Part shown: in pieces, positions 17,768-26,913 of the stretch
How the letters are laid out: every line of letters starts with the position of its first letter
Numbering within the stretch: position 1 is the stretch's first letter
Origin: Paenibacillus mucilaginosus 3016
GTDB lineage: Bacteria; Bacillota; Bacilli; Paenibacillales; NBRC-103111
Length of the DNA: 64,000 nt
Direction of reading: 5' to 3'
Assembly (NCBI RefSeq): GCF_000250655.1
Contig: NC_016935.1
Location: 7,706,001-7,770,000 of the forward strand
Position numbers and translations under genes: made by a program
Notes under the pieces: generated by a model
Seen by the model: only the letters and a program-made list of their open reading frames with translations
Database searches by the model: none
What the model was told of the DNA's origin: nothing

Positions 17768-19117
17768 ATGCGAAGCAATGTATTCATCTCGGGCGGCGGC
17801 GTGGCCGGGCTGACGCTGGCTCTCCTTCTGGCTCGGGAGGGCCTATCCGTCGTCTTGGCGGAGCAGAGCCGCGGCCCCCTCTCCCTCTACAAGGGTGAGC
17901 TTCTCCAGCCCAAAAGCCTCGCCATCCTGGACAAGCTGGGCGTTCTGGACGACCTGATCCGGACCGGAAGAAAGGTACATACGATCCACATGAGAGAGCT
18001 GGAGGAGGCCCGTCCGTCCCAGGAGAGGCCGGCGGTTGAAGCTGAGATCCGCTTCGAGTACGGCGTGCTCGGGGCCCCTTACAATTACGCGCTGATGGTG
18101 CCGCACGAGAAGCTGAAGAGCTGCCTCGAAGAGCATGCCGTGCGAACCGGGCGCGTCAAGCTGCTGCGGCCCGGCCGGTGCACAGGTCTTGTCCAAGGCG
18201 TCTGGGGGCTGGCCGAGGAAGCGCTCGTCGAAACGGGCAGCGGCCTTGAGCGGATTGCGGCGGATTATTTTATCGGTGCGGAAGGCCGCACCTCTCCGAC
18301 CCGGCTGCACATGGGCGTGCGGATGCGGCGAAGCGGGTACAACCACCATTTTCTCACCGTGTCCTTCCCTTCCCCGCCCTCGCTCGACGACTCGCTGATT
18401 CTCTCCCGGGGCGGCCGCTTCCTCGGCCTGTTCCCCCTGCCGGAAGGCCAGGTGCGCACCGTGCTGCTCATCAAGCCGGAGGAATATCAGTCGATGCGCA
18501 GCGAGGGGCTCGAATCGTTCTACCGCGAATATGTCTCCCTCCTGCCGGAGCTCGGCGGGTATGTGCATCAGATCCGGGAGTGGCGCAAAATTCAGCTCAT
18601 GATCCCGTTCCGTTCCCACGCGGACCGGTATGTGTCGGGCAATATGGCCATCCTCGGCGATGCGGCCCACAACGTGCACCCCATGGCCGGCGAAGGGATG
18701 AACATGGCGATTCAGGATGCCGATGTGCTCGGCTCGCTGCTGGTCTGGCTGAGACGCTGCGGACACCGCTCCCCGGCCGGGCTGACGTGGTACGAGCGGG
18801 TCCGCCGGCCGAGAGCAAGCTATATCTCCCGGCTCAGCCATCTGTCCGCCCTGGCTTACGCGTACGAAGCCGGACCGTGGGAGTGGATGCGCACCCGGGT
18901 GCTGCAGGCGATCGAACGGTCGCCCTACCTGCATTACAAATATATGCTGAACGTCTCCGGGCTCGGCCTGTGGCCGGATTCCCCGGCGGACCTCATGCGG
19001 CAGGCGGGCCTGTGGCCGGACCGCCGTTCCCTCTCGGAGGAGGAGAGGCTGCGCATGCGGTTCAGCGACAAGGACGATTACCCCTGGTTGAATCTTGGAG
19101 AGGAGGAAGCCCCATGA
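17768..19117 (+). CDS. FAD-dependent monooxygenase (UbiH/PHBH class)
   Basis: This 449-aa flavoprotein hydroxylase of the group A type has the N-terminal dinucleotide-binding motif ISGGGVAGLTLALLLAREG and the second FAD motif GDAAHNVHPMAGEGMNMA with the conserved GD and P. It would insert one oxygen atom into an aromatic or quinone-like substrate using NAD(P)H. AGGAGGT precedes the ATG. Its stop overlaps the start of a methyltransferase gene by ATGA, so hydroxylation followed by methylation of the same molecule is a reasonable inference. No polyketide or other core biosynthetic gene is adjacent. Confidence 0.88.
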   Translation: MRSNVFISGGGVAGLTLALLLAREGLSVVLAEQSRGPLSLYKGELLQPKSLAILDKLGVLDDLIRTGRKVHTIHMRELEEARPSQERPAVEAEIRFEYGVLGAPYNYALMVPHEKLKSCLEEHAVRTGRVKLLRPGRCTGLVQGVWGLAEEALVETGSGLERIAADYFIGAEGRTSPTRLHMGVRMRRSGYNHHFLTVSFPSPPSLDDSLILSRGGRFLGLFPLPEGQVRTVLLIKPEEYQSMRSEGLESFYREYVSLLPELGGYVHQIREWRKIQLMIPFRSHADRYVSGNMAILGDAAHNVHPMAGEGMNMAIQDADVLGSLLVWLRRCGHRSPAGLTWYERVRRPRASYISRLSHLSALAYAYEAGPWEWMRTRVLQAIERSPYLHYKYMLNVSGLGLWPDSPADLMRQAGLWPDRRSLSEEERLRMRFSDKDDYPWLNLGEEEAP

Positions 19118-20130
19118 CCGTGGTGGAGAAGCTGCAGGAATGGAAAACGTTATGGCTCGCCCGCAAGTGGATGAAAAGCAATGCCCGCTTCCTGCCGGCC
19201 TGGCATATCTACGTCGGCATCACGGAGCGGTTGTTCGAACGGTTCGAGAAGGGGGCCTTCCCTCCCGTGATTGCCGGGAAGTACGGGCTTGATGCCGAGC
19301 TGCTTGCCAAGTGGGTCGATGCGGGCGTCGCCGTCGGCCACCTGAAGCGCTCGAAGGACGGGCGCGTCCATGCCAAGCGGGAGATGCTCGAATACATCGA
19401 AGGGGGCAGACACAGCTCGGTCGGGGCGCTGATCCGGGAGATGATGGAGCTGCACATGCCGACGCTGCTGCAGTATCCCCGGCTGCTCGAGGGCAGGCAG
19501 CGGCTCGACTTCCATGCGGAGACGCACGGCCCCACCGTCGCCGAGACCTCCTCGCTTCTGGAGAAGCTGGCTTTCCCCAAGATCGCCGGGTGGCTCCGGG
19601 AGCATTCGGCCCGCTCCGTGCTCGATATCGGCTGCGGGCATGCCGGCTATCTGATCCGGCTCGGCCGCCGCTTTCGCGATCTGCGGCTGCTCGGCATCGA
19701 GACGAACGAAGCCGTAGCGAAGGAGGCGATCCGCAAGGCCCGGGCTGAAGCACTGCCGAATCTGGAGCTCATGCACGCGGATATCGAGCAGTGGTCCGGT
19801 CCGTCCGCGCCGGTCGATCTCATCCTGATGAACAACATCCTGCATTACTTCGAGCCCGGCCGCCGCAGGCAGCTGCTGCGCAAAGCACGCCGGCTGCTCA
19901 GCGACAACGGCTCGATCGCCCTCGTGACGCCGCTGTACCTCGCGCCGGGCGGGCAGCCGTTCTCGGCGGCGTTCAACTCCTTCATGGCGGCGCACAACAA
20001 CCTGCACCCGTTCCCGACGGAGCGGGAGCTTGCCGCTTACGCCGAGGAGGAAGGCTACGCCGTCGATACGGTCTCCCCGATCATCCGGGAGGGCAGCTGG
20101 TACTTCGTCGGTCTGACGAAGCAGGAGTAA
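19114..20130 (+). CDS. Class I SAM-dependent methyltransferase
   Basis: This 338-aa protein has an N-terminal helical region (1-110; KMSNARF-like start and KYGLDAELLAKWVDAGVAVG, winged-helix-like) and a C-terminal Rossmann methyltransferase domain with motif I VLDIGCGHAGYL near residue 168, an acidic end of strand two (LLGIETNEA) and NNILHYFEPG as motif IV/post region. This layout is that of small-molecule O- or C-methyltransferases with a dimerisation domain. It is translationally coupled (ATGA) to the FAD monooxygenase upstream. Substrate unknown. Confidence 0.88.
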   Translation: MTVVEKLQEWKTLWLARKWMKSNARFLPAWHIYVGITERLFERFEKGAFPPVIAGKYGLDAELLAKWVDAGVAVGHLKRSKDGRVHAKREMLEYIEGGRHSSVGALIREMMELHMPTLLQYPRLLEGRQRLDFHAETHGPTVAETSSLLEKLAFPKIAGWLREHSARSVLDIGCGHAGYLIRLGRRFRDLRLLGIETNEAVAKEAIRKARAEALPNLELMHADIEQWSGPSAPVDLILMNNILHYFEPGRRRQLLRKARRLLSDNGSIALVTPLYLAPGGQPFSAAFNSFMAAHNNLHPFPTERELAAYAEEEGYAVDTVSPIIREGSWYFVGLTKQE

Positions 20131-20200
20131 CAGGGCGGCAGGCGCTCACCCCGTCCTTCGGACGTCCCAAGCTGCCCCCTCTTTACTAAGCTCGGTTGAT

Positions 20201-20251
20201 AAAAAAGCGGTCCCCACCTGCAGTCTGGCTGTAGGCACGGGGGCCGTTTTT
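20201..20251 (+). terminator. Terminator after the methyltransferase gene
   Basis: AGCGGTCCCC (from 20206) pairs, with G-U wobbles, with GGGGGCCGTT (to about 20249), enclosing a smaller CCTGCAG/CTGTAGG stem, and is followed by T residues. Confidence 0.65.
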
Positions 20252-20738
20252 GGGGATGGATGCGAAACTCCCGCGGGTACTGCGCCTGTTAACGCGCCGG
20301 CAGGCGGACCGTGCCTATGCGCCGGTACTAGCTTAAGATAGTACTTTGCCATGCCCCCTTTCCCTTATATACTGAACCATGTCAGAAGCAAATGACCGGT
20401 TACGGCTCGGCCCTCCTCTGTTTCGCAAACCTCCCTATCCGGACTGTCCACGCAGCTTCCCCCCGCCTCTTCCGGCTCCTCCTCGCTTTAGGCCACCCCC
20501 AGCCCTTTCCTTGTCCGCTGCCAAACCGGCCTCCTCCGCAGCCTCAGCCATCGCTTCCCCGCAGTTCTCCTCTCTAACGCGCCGCAGCCCAGGTACCCGG
20601 GAGCCCTCCCGGCTGCCTGAGCGCAGGGCAGCGTCCTCCATTCACCCGCGTGGGATAGGCCTCCAGCCTTGTCCAGCCCTTTCTGCCGAACGCGGCTGAT
20701 TTCCACCCCACTCTCTGCGCATCCCATCCACAGCACAC
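20252..20738. other. Gene-free stretch, nothing identified
   Basis: Open frames here (for example 20379-20699) are proline/serine/arginine rich, lack ribosome binding sites and resemble translated GC-rich noncoding DNA. I see no RNA gene or repeat. Confidence 0.5.
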
Positions 20739-20740
20739 CA

Positions 20741-20775
20741 AAAAGCCGCAGCCTCCCCTGAAGGAAACTGCGGCT
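20741..20775 (-). terminator. Terminator of queF
   Basis: CTGCGGCT (20768-20775) and AGCCGCAG (20744-20751) form an 8-bp stem; on the minus strand it is followed by a run of T residues. Confidence 0.8.
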
Positions 20776-20793
20776 CTTTATATCGCGCCCGCC

Positions 20794-21288
20794 TTAGCGG
20801 TTGTCCACTTTCTCCGGATAGAGATCGTGGTTCAGCAGGCGGTGTTCGGCCATGGCCTCGTACTTGGTGCCCGGGCGGCCGTAGTTGCAGTACGGGTCGA
20901 TGGAGATTCCGCCGCGCGGCGTGAACTTGCCCCAGACCTCGATATACTTCGGATCCATGAGCTTGATGAGGTCGTTCATGATGATGTTCATGCAGTCCTC
21001 ATGGAAATCCCCGTGATTGCGGAACGAGAACAGGTACAGCTTCAGCGACTTGCTCTCCACCATCTTCTGGTCCGGGATGTACGAAATATAGATGGTCGCG
21101 AAATCCGGCTGCCCCGTGATTGGGCACAGGCTCGTGAATTCCGGACAGTTGAATTTGACAAAATAGTCGCGGTACGGATGCTTGTTATCGAACGATTCCA
21201 GCATCTCCGGCGCGTAGTTCATCGGGTATTTGGTGCGTTCGCTGCCGAGCAGCGTCAGGTCGAGCTCGTCTTCTTTTCTTCCGGCCAT
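20794..21288 (-). CDS. queF: NADPH-dependent 7-cyano-7-deazaguanine reductase QueF
   Basis: This 164-aa enzyme is the short, Bacillus-type QueF that reduces preQ0 to preQ1 in queuosine biosynthesis. It has the thioimide-forming Cys in EFTSLCPITGQPDFA (near residue 50), the NADPH-binding ESKSLKLYLFSFRNHGDFHE and the C-terminal TPRGGISIDPYCNYG, all highly conserved. The start at 21288 follows GGGAG and gives the normal family length of about 165. The usual partners queC, queD and queE are not beside it, and I see no preQ1 riboswitch in the short upstream region. Confidence 0.97.
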   Translation of the reverse strand: MAGRKEDELDLTLLGSERTKYPMNYAPEMLESFDNKHPYRDYFVKFNCPEFTSLCPITGQPDFATIYISYIPDQKMVESKSLKLYLFSFRNHGDFHEDCMNIIMNDLIKLMDPKYIEVWGKFTPRGGISIDPYCNYGRPGTKYEAMAEHRLLNHDLYPEKVDNR

Positions 21289-21371
21289 GAGATAGGCTCC
21301 CTTCTTTCTTGCTTCCCTCTCATTATACCGGAAAGCCCGGGGGGCCGTAAACGGCCGGCGGCGCGGAAGCT

Positions 21372-21860
21372 TCATCCAGCCTCTTCTTGAGGCGCATGGC
21401 GGGTGAAGAGGCTGCGGACTTCATCGAGCAGCGCGAACAGCGCTTTGCCCGACAGCATTCCCACGAGCAAATGGGGCAGAAGGTAGAGCAGGCCCTCCAG
21501 CTGGAAGCTCATGGCCTGCATCACCGACAGGATGACCGCGGGGACCATCGCCGCGAGCAGCACCAGCATGCCCGCCAAGCCTGTCAGCAGCAGGGGAAGC
21601 CGCAGCCACCGGCCTGCCGGAAGCGGCAGCATCAGCAGGAGCCCCAAGGCAGCCGCGGCTGCGCCGCCCGGAGTCAAGATCGCCCGGTAAAAGCCGGCTA
21701 TATCCTCTACACCGAACAGGTCAAACCATCCCGCGAGGAACAGGATCGAGTCCGGCAGATACAGGCCTCCGAGACAGGCAGAGCACAATCCCGCCAGAAG
21801 CACGCGCCCGCCGGATCGCCGGGCGGTCTCCCGGCTCCATGGCTTCATCAGGTATGTCAT
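21372..21860 (-). CDS. Four-helix integral membrane protein, unknown function
   Basis: This 162-aa protein is very hydrophobic, with helices at roughly 20-42 (VLLAGLCSACLGGLYLP), 62-82, 88-115 (LLLTGLAGMLVLLAAMVPAVI) and 120-140, and a charged C-terminus. I do not recognise a family. An AGGAGGA site lies before the ATG at 21860. It lies 31 bases after the secreted copper-amine-oxidase-N protein gene on the same strand, so the two are probably cotranscribed, and it precedes queF by 83 bases. Confidence 0.7.
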   Translation of the reverse strand: MTYLMKPWSRETARRSGGRVLLAGLCSACLGGLYLPDSILFLAGWFDLFGVEDIAGFYRAILTPGGAAAAALGLLLMLPLPAGRWLRLPLLLTGLAGMLVLLAAMVPAVILSVMQAMSFQLEGLLYLLPHLLVGMLSGKALFALLDEVRSLFTRHAPQEEAG

Positions 21861-21891
21861 GCAGCAGTCCTCCTATTCGTCCGTCTGCCTG

Positions 21892-22521
21892 CTATTCTTG
21901 CCGGGCCTCCCGCCCCGCAAACCCGTCATCCGTGATAACGAAGCGGCCCGCTTCCTCCTTCACAAGCAGGGTTCCCTCCCGCTCCTCCCGCGTACCGGTG
22001 GAATCGGTCAGCGTGCCGCGTGCCGCGAACTCCCATGTCCCGTCCGGCCGCTGCCGCCCTTCATCCGCCGCATAGGATTCCCACCACGGGCTGGAGCTGC
22101 CGGTCCGCCAGCCGGCCGCTTCCATGTCGGCCCGGCGTTCGCGCTGCAGCTCCGCCGACAGCACGGCATACTGCTTCGCCCCGTTGCGTTCCCGGATGCC
22201 GTCAAGGTACCGACGGGCCGCCTCCTGGGCCGTCGGAGCCGCCAGTGCTTCTTCGAGCAGCGCGATCCGCTGCCGCTGCACCTCATCGTCCGGCCGGTTG
22301 ACGCTGACGGCCCGGTGCTCCGCATCCCACATCACCTGCGCATCGAGCGCTTCGGCGAGTGCCCGCAGATTTACCCTAACGCTGCCGTCCTCGAGCCGGG
22401 CCATCGCTTCGCCCGGCAGCCGCTCAACCCCGACATGCACCTGCACCGAACTGTCCGCCAGCACGGACGGCGCGAAGAACATGCTGCAGGCTGCGAGGGG
22501 AGCCAAGACTTTTTTGTTCAT
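21892..22521 (-). CDS. Secreted protein with copper-amine-oxidase N-terminal-like domain
   Basis: This 209-aa exported protein has a signal peptide (MNKKVLAPLAACSMFFAPSV, cut near VLA) followed by a stalk domain like the copper amine oxidase N domain of Paenibacillus surface proteins (VRVNLRALAEALDAQVMWD with the following AVSVNR strand). The C-terminal half (about 95-209) contains WWESYAADEG and GTLTDSTGTREEREGTL and looks like a small beta domain of unknown function. Start 22521 was chosen over 22530, where GGAGGA abuts the codon. Cotranscribed with the membrane protein downstream. Confidence 0.75.
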   Translation of the reverse strand: MNKKVLAPLAACSMFFAPSVLADSSVQVHVGVERLPGEAMARLEDGSVRVNLRALAEALDAQVMWDAEHRAVSVNRPDDEVQRQRIALLEEALAAPTAQEAARRYLDGIRERNGAKQYAVLSAELQRERRADMEAAGWRTGSSSPWWESYAADEGRQRPDGTWEFAARGTLTDSTGTREEREGTLLVKEEAGRFVITDDGFAGREARQE

Positions 22522-22604
22522 ATCCCTCATTCCTCCGAATCCCTCTCTCATTCCACTGCATTGGACGGCGGCATCCGGAAGAAAGTTGCAGACCTGTCGA
22601 CACC

Positions 22605-22637
22605 AAAAAGACCGGAGCCCCCAAGGAGACTCCGGTC
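22605..22637 (-). terminator. Terminator of the sulfur-type ABC/LLM operon
   Basis: CTCCGGTC (22630-22637) and GACCGGAG (22610-22617) form an 8-bp GC-rich stem followed on the minus strand by five T residues. Confidence 0.85.
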
Positions 22638-22651
22638 CGACCCGCTCAAGC

Positions 22652-24019
22652 TTATGACGTCTGCGTCTGCGGTACGGCAGGTGCTGCCGCAAAGCGGCTG
22701 GCCGGACGGGCCAGGCCGAGGTTCTCCCGCAGGGTCGCCCCCTCGTATTCGGTGCGGAACAGGCCGCGCCGCTGCAGCTCGGGAATGACAAGCTCGACGA
22801 AGTCGTCCAGCCCGCCCGGCAGGGTCGGCGGCATGATGTTGAAGCCGTCCGCCGCCCCGTTCACGAACCACTCTTCGAGCTGATCGGCGATCTCCGCCGG
22901 GGTTCCGAGGATCTCACGGTGCCCCCTTGCGCCCGCGATCCGCTGGTACAGCCCGCGGATCGTGAGTCCCTCGCGGTCCGCGAGATCCTTCAGCAGCTGG
23001 AAGCGGCTCTTGCCCCCGTTGATGTCCCGGATGTCCGGCAGCTCCGGCAGCGGGCCGTCCACCGGATACGGCGTCAGGTCGTACGAGATCAGCGCGGAGA
23101 GCAGGCCTACGCCGGCAGTCGGATGGATGAGCTCCTTCAGCTGCTCCGCCTTCGCCTCCGCTTCCGCCCGGGTGCGGCCGATGATCGGGAATACGCCCGG
23201 CATGATCTTCAGCTCGTCAGGCGTACGGCCGTACTGCAGCATCCGGCCCTTGACGTTCGAGTAGAACTTCTGCGCCTCCTCAAGCGTCTGCCATGCGGTA
23301 AAGATCACCTCCGCCGTCTCGGCGGCAAGCTCCTTGCCCGCTTCCGAGGAGCCGGCTTGAATCACGACCGGATGGCCCTGCGGCGGGCGCGCGATGTTGA
23401 GGGGCCCTTTGACGGAGAACGCTTCGCCCTTGTGGTTCACATAATGCACCTTGTCTTTGTCCGCAAAGAGGCCGGATTCCTTGTCGATGAGCAGCGCACC
23501 GTCCTCCCAGCTGTCCCATAGGGCGCGCACTACATCCACGAACTCCCGGGCGCGCTCATACCGCTTCTCGTGCAGCAGGTGCGAATCCCGGCTGAAGTTG
23601 TGGGCTTCGTTCTCTCCGCTGGAGGTCACGACATTCCAGGCCGCCCGGCCGCCGCTGAGGTGGTCGAGCGAGGCGAATTTGCGCGCGACATGGAACGGCT
23701 CGTTATACGTGGTCGACACCGTAGCGGCCAGACCGATATGCTCGGTCACCGCGGAGAGAGCGGAGAGCAGCGTCAGCGGCTCCGGCCTTGCATTCACCGT
23801 ATGGGAGATGCCGGTGCCGAACCGATCCCATACGGCGAGGCCGTCCGCGAGGAAGACCATATCGAATTTGCCGCGCTCGGCCGTCTGGGCGAGCTTCTTG
23901 TAGAATTTGAAATCGAGCACGCCCTGCGCTTCCGCTTCGGAATGCCTCCAGGCTGCCACGTGGTGGCCCGGAATCATGAAGAACGCACCCAGTTTCATCT
24001 GCCGTTGACTTTTACTCAT
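22652..24019 (-). CDS. LLM-class flavin-dependent monooxygenase (NtaA/SnaA/DszA type)
   Basis: This 455-aa bacterial luciferase-like FMNH2-dependent monooxygenase belongs to the NtaA/SnaA/SoxA/DszA group, marked by KLGAFFMIPGHHVAAWRH, FDMVFLADGLAVW, HLSGGRAAWNVVTS and PVVIQAGSSEAGKELAAE. Enzymes of this group oxidise nitrilotriacetate, dibenzothiophene sulfone, alkyl sulfones or similar compounds. It is last in an operon with a NitT/TauT-type transporter, so it probably opens an imported organosulfur or organonitrogen compound. A flavin reductase is not adjacent in the operon, though a nitroreductase-family flavoprotein gene diverges from its promoter. The exact substrate is unknown. Confidence 0.9.
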   Translation of the reverse strand: MSKSQRQMKLGAFFMIPGHHVAAWRHSEAEAQGVLDFKFYKKLAQTAERGKFDMVFLADGLAVWDRFGTGISHTVNARPEPLTLLSALSAVTEHIGLAATVSTTYNEPFHVARKFASLDHLSGGRAAWNVVTSSGENEAHNFSRDSHLLHEKRYERAREFVDVVRALWDSWEDGALLIDKESGLFADKDKVHYVNHKGEAFSVKGPLNIARPPQGHPVVIQAGSSEAGKELAAETAEVIFTAWQTLEEAQKFYSNVKGRMLQYGRTPDELKIMPGVFPIIGRTRAEAEAKAEQLKELIHPTAGVGLLSALISYDLTPYPVDGPLPELPDIRDINGGKSRFQLLKDLADREGLTIRGLYQRIAGARGHREILGTPAEIADQLEEWFVNGAADGFNIMPPTLPGGLDDFVELVIPELQRRGLFRTEYEGATLRENLGLARPASRFAAAPAVPQTQTS

Positions 24020-24053
24020 AACCTTCCAGCCCCTTTTTATAAATCTAAAAACC

Positions 24054-24880
24054 TTACTCTCTCGCCTGCGTCGTCTTCCAGGAGGTGAACCGCTGCTCCA
24101 GCTTCACCAGGCCGAAGTTGAACAGGAAGCCGATCGCGGAGATCGTGATGATGCCTGCGTACATCTGCGGAATCATGAAGCTGTACTGCGTGTAGGTGAT
24201 CAGGTAGCCGAGCCCCGCCTTCGCCCCGATCATCTCGGCGGCTACCAGCACGAGGATCGAGGAAGCCCCCGCCAGCCGGACACCGACGAAGATGGTCGGC
24301 ACCGCCGCAGGCAGGATCACCTTGCGGAACAGCCGGACATTCGACAGCCCCATGGACTGGGCGGACTTGATCAGCAGCGGATCGACGTGCTTCACGCCGG
24401 AGATCGTATTGAGCAGAATCGGCCAGGAGCAGGCATAGATCACGAGCGCGATCTTCGACGCTCCCCGATCCCGAGCAGCAGGATGAACACGGGAAGCAGA
24501 GCCAGTGCCGCGGTATTGCGCATCGTCTCCAGCAGCGGATTGATGATCTCCGCGAACCGCTTATACCAGCCGATCGCAATGCCGAGCGGGATCGCATAGA
24601 GCAGCGCCAGCGCATAGCCGGTCAGCGAGCGGATCAGGCTGGCCTCCACGTGGCTGTACAGCTCCCCCGATGCGGCAAGTGCCCACCAGGCGCTGACGAT
24701 CTCCGAGAACGGCGGAAGGAATGTCGTATCGACCAGGCCCAGCCTCGGAAACACTTCCCAGAGTGCCAGAACGGCGATGATCGCGATCCATTTCTGCAGG
24801 AACCGGCTGACGGACGACCATTTGAACGCTACCGGCTTGGCGCTTCGGCCGAGCGCGACGGATTCCCCGATACTAGCCAT
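24054..24880 (-). pseudogene. SsuC/TauC-like ABC permease, split by a frameshift
   Basis: Two adjacent frames together make one NitT/TauT-family permease of about 275 aa. The first (24440-24880) carries the N-terminal helices and ends normally homologous at LLPVFILLLGIGE; the second resumes at ALVIYACSWPILLNTISG and runs to the stop, including the EAA-type loop KSAQSMGLSNVRLFRKVILP. The break is at about 24460-24461, where one base is missing: inserting one G after the GAG codon would restore the conserved GIGEASKIALV reading. It overlaps the ATPase gene by eight bases. Either a real inactivating mutation or a sequencing error; the operon is otherwise intact. Confidence 0.85.
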
Positions 24881-25712
24881 GGAGGGCCACCCCTTTCGCT
24901 TTCTGTCCTATTCTGGCTTTGTTCTTCTCGTACTCCTGGGCTCTCAGCACTTCTTCGCGCAGCAGACTCCATACCTCATGCCGCGTACGGATGAACTCCG
25001 GGTCGCTCCGCAGGTCCTCTTCACTTGAGCGCGACGCGAGCGGAATGTCCACCACCTGCTTGATTCTTCCCGGGCGGGAGGTCATCACAGCCACCCGCTG
25101 GCCAAGATAGACCGCTTCGTCGATGCCGTGCGTGATGAACACAATCGTCTTGCCCGTCTGCTCCCAGATGCGCAGCAGCTCGGTCTGCAGTGTCTCGCGG
25201 GTCTGGGCATCGAGAGCGGCGAAGGGCTCATCCATCAGCAGCACCTCGGGATCGTAGGCGAGGCTTCTCGCTATGGCAACCCGCTGCTTCATCCCTCCGG
25301 AGAGCTCATGAGGGTACCGGTCCTCAAAGCCCGTAAGCCCCACCAGCGACAGATAGGTGCGGGCGATCTCTTCCCGCTCCTTCTTCGGCACACCCTTGGC
25401 CTCGAGGCCGAATTCGATATTGCCTTTGGCGGTCTTCCACGGGAAGAGCGCGTACTGCTGGAACACGATGCCCCGGTCGAGAGCCGGTCCCGTGATCGGA
25501 CGGCCATCCAGCAGGATCTCACCGGAGGTGGGTTTCGTGAGGCCTCCAAGCAGATCGAGCAGCGTGGATTTGCCGCAGCCGCTTGGACCGACGAGGACCA
25601 TGAACTCTCCGGTCCGCACCTCGAGATGAATGTCCTGCAGGGCGGTAAATGATTCCGTGCGGTTCACCTGAAATACCTTATTGACCTGGCTGATCCTGAT
25701 CTTTACGCTCAT
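24873..25712 (-). CDS. ABC transporter ATP-binding protein (SsuB/TauB-like)
   Basis: This 279-aa ATPase of NitT/TauT importers has Walker A GPSGCGKST, Q-loop QQYALFPW, signature LSGGMKQRVAIARSLAYDP, Walker B LLMDEPFAALD and a switch His in ITHGIDEAVYLGQ. The start at 25712 follows GGAGGTG; the frame extends 19 codons upstream without a better site. It energises uptake through the neighbouring permease. The gene order binding protein, ATPase, permease, LLM oxygenase matches organosulfonate-type scavenging operons. Confidence 0.94.
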   Translation of the reverse strand: MSVKIRISQVNKVFQVNRTESFTALQDIHLEVRTGEFMVLVGPSGCGKSTLLDLLGGLTKPTSGEILLDGRPITGPALDRGIVFQQYALFPWKTAKGNIEFGLEAKGVPKKEREEIARTYLSLVGLTGFEDRYPHELSGGMKQRVAIARSLAYDPEVLLMDEPFAALDAQTRETLQTELLRIWEQTGKTIVFITHGIDEAVYLGQRVAVMTSRPGRIKQVVDIPLASRSSEEDLRSDPEFIRTRHEVWSLLREEVLRAQEYEKNKARIGQKAKGVALHG

Positions 25713-25781
25713 GATTCCTGCACCTCCCTGAGATTTGCCGGCAGCAGCATCGGCACCGGTCGGCACCATAGCTTCCGTCGG

Positions 25782-26858
25782 TTATTTCGCTGCTTTTCCT
25801 TCCTCGAAGAACGGATTGAACTTGTTCGTGTACAAGTCAGCCGCCTTCAACTGGCCTTCCTTGAGCTGGCCGTCCTTCACGAGCCAGTCGATCCATACCT
25901 GGAACTCCTTCTCGGCGATGAGCCCGCCCTTGCCCGCTACGCCCCAGCTCTTCCAATATTTGATGTTGGAGTTGTCCTCGCTGCGGCCCCGGTCCTTGGC
26001 GATCTTCTCCATCCGGGCGATGACCTCTTCCCGCGGCGTCGTCCTCGACCACTCGATCGCTTTGGCGACCCCCTCCACGAACTTCTTCGTCGTATTGGGG
26101 TTCGTCTTGATGAACTTGTTCGTCATGATGATGCTTCCCGCCGTGAACTCCCCGAAGAGCTCCAGGTCCGTGAACACCGGGCGGATGCCGCCCCTCTCCT
26201 TCGCCTTATCCTGGTAGATCCCGCCCAGCGTGCTGACTTCGACCTGCTTCTGGCGCAGCACCTGCTCCCCGTTCGCCGGCGGAATTGCAAGCAGGGTCAC
26301 CTGCTTGATCTCCTCGTTGGTCAGTCCGGCCCGGTGAAGATACTCCTTCACCATGAACTCGTGGTGGGCGCCGAGCGTATTCATCGCAATCTGCTTGCCG
26401 ATGAGATCGCGGGGCCCCTTGATCGGGCTGTCCTCCAGCACGTAGTAGCCGTTGTACGTCTTGGCATCTTCGCCGTAGTAACCGAATAGGGCGGTGATCG
26501 GCGCCTTGGCGGCAATGAGCTTGACGATCGCCCCGTTGAAGGCGCCGCCGAAGTCGGTGTCCCCGGTCGTTGCCGCCTGAATGCTCTGCGGCCCGCTTGT
26601 CGTGTTGCCGATCCACTTCAGCTTGACCGGCGCGAGATAGCCCAGATCTTCGGCAAGCTCCGGCAGGGTGACGGTGCCGGGCGACCCCTGATATCGGAGC
26701 TCCAGCACTTCGGGCTCCCCGCCTGCAGCAGCAGCGGCGCCTGCAATGGCCTCCGCGTCCCCAGTTTGTTTGCCGCATCCTGCAAGCGCCAGACTGGCGG
26801 CCAGTGTCAGCGCGATGGCTGCATGGGCGCGAATACGGTTAAGACCTCTACGCTTCAT
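25782..26858 (-). CDS. NitT/TauT-family substrate-binding lipoprotein (SsuA-like)
   Basis: This 358-aa extracellular binding protein has a lipoprotein signal (LTLAASLALAGCGKQ) and the NMT1/THI5/SsuA fold: VKLKWIGNTTSGPQSIQAA then GDTDFGGAFNG, DLIGKQIAMNTLG and FIKTNPNTTKKFVEGVAKA. Family ligands include aliphatic sulfonates, taurine, nitrate and pyrimidine precursors. GGGGAG precedes the ATG at eight bases. It is first in the operon and is preceded by a 164-base leader with a strong internal terminator, pointing to transcription attenuation. Confidence 0.92.
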   Translation of the reverse strand: MKRRGLNRIRAHAAIALTLAASLALAGCGKQTGDAEAIAGAAAAAGGEPEVLELRYQGSPGTVTLPELAEDLGYLAPVKLKWIGNTTSGPQSIQAATTGDTDFGGAFNGAIVKLIAAKAPITALFGYYGEDAKTYNGYYVLEDSPIKGPRDLIGKQIAMNTLGAHHEFMVKEYLHRAGLTNEEIKQVTLLAIPPANGEQVLRQKQVEVSTLGGIYQDKAKERGGIRPVFTDLELFGEFTAGSIIMTNKFIKTNPNTTKKFVEGVAKAIEWSRTTPREEVIARMEKIAKDRGRSEDNSNIKYWKSWGVAGKGGLIAEKEFQVWIDWLVKDGQLKEGQLKAADLYTNKFNPFFEEGKAAK

Positions 26859-26913
26859 CTTTTCTACTCCCCTTCTCTTTCGTACAGACGCAGGTAAAGC
26901 AGGATCATCGCAC

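Noticed and set aside
20379..20699. 106-codon open frame between the methyltransferase gene and queF
   Set aside because: Low-complexity Pro/Ser/Arg/Ala composition, no ribosome binding site, no family features; typical of random open frames in GC-rich noncoding DNA.
21289..21371. preQ1 riboswitch ahead of queF
   Set aside because: The short upstream sequence shows no recognisable preQ1-I aptamer stem or A-rich tail.
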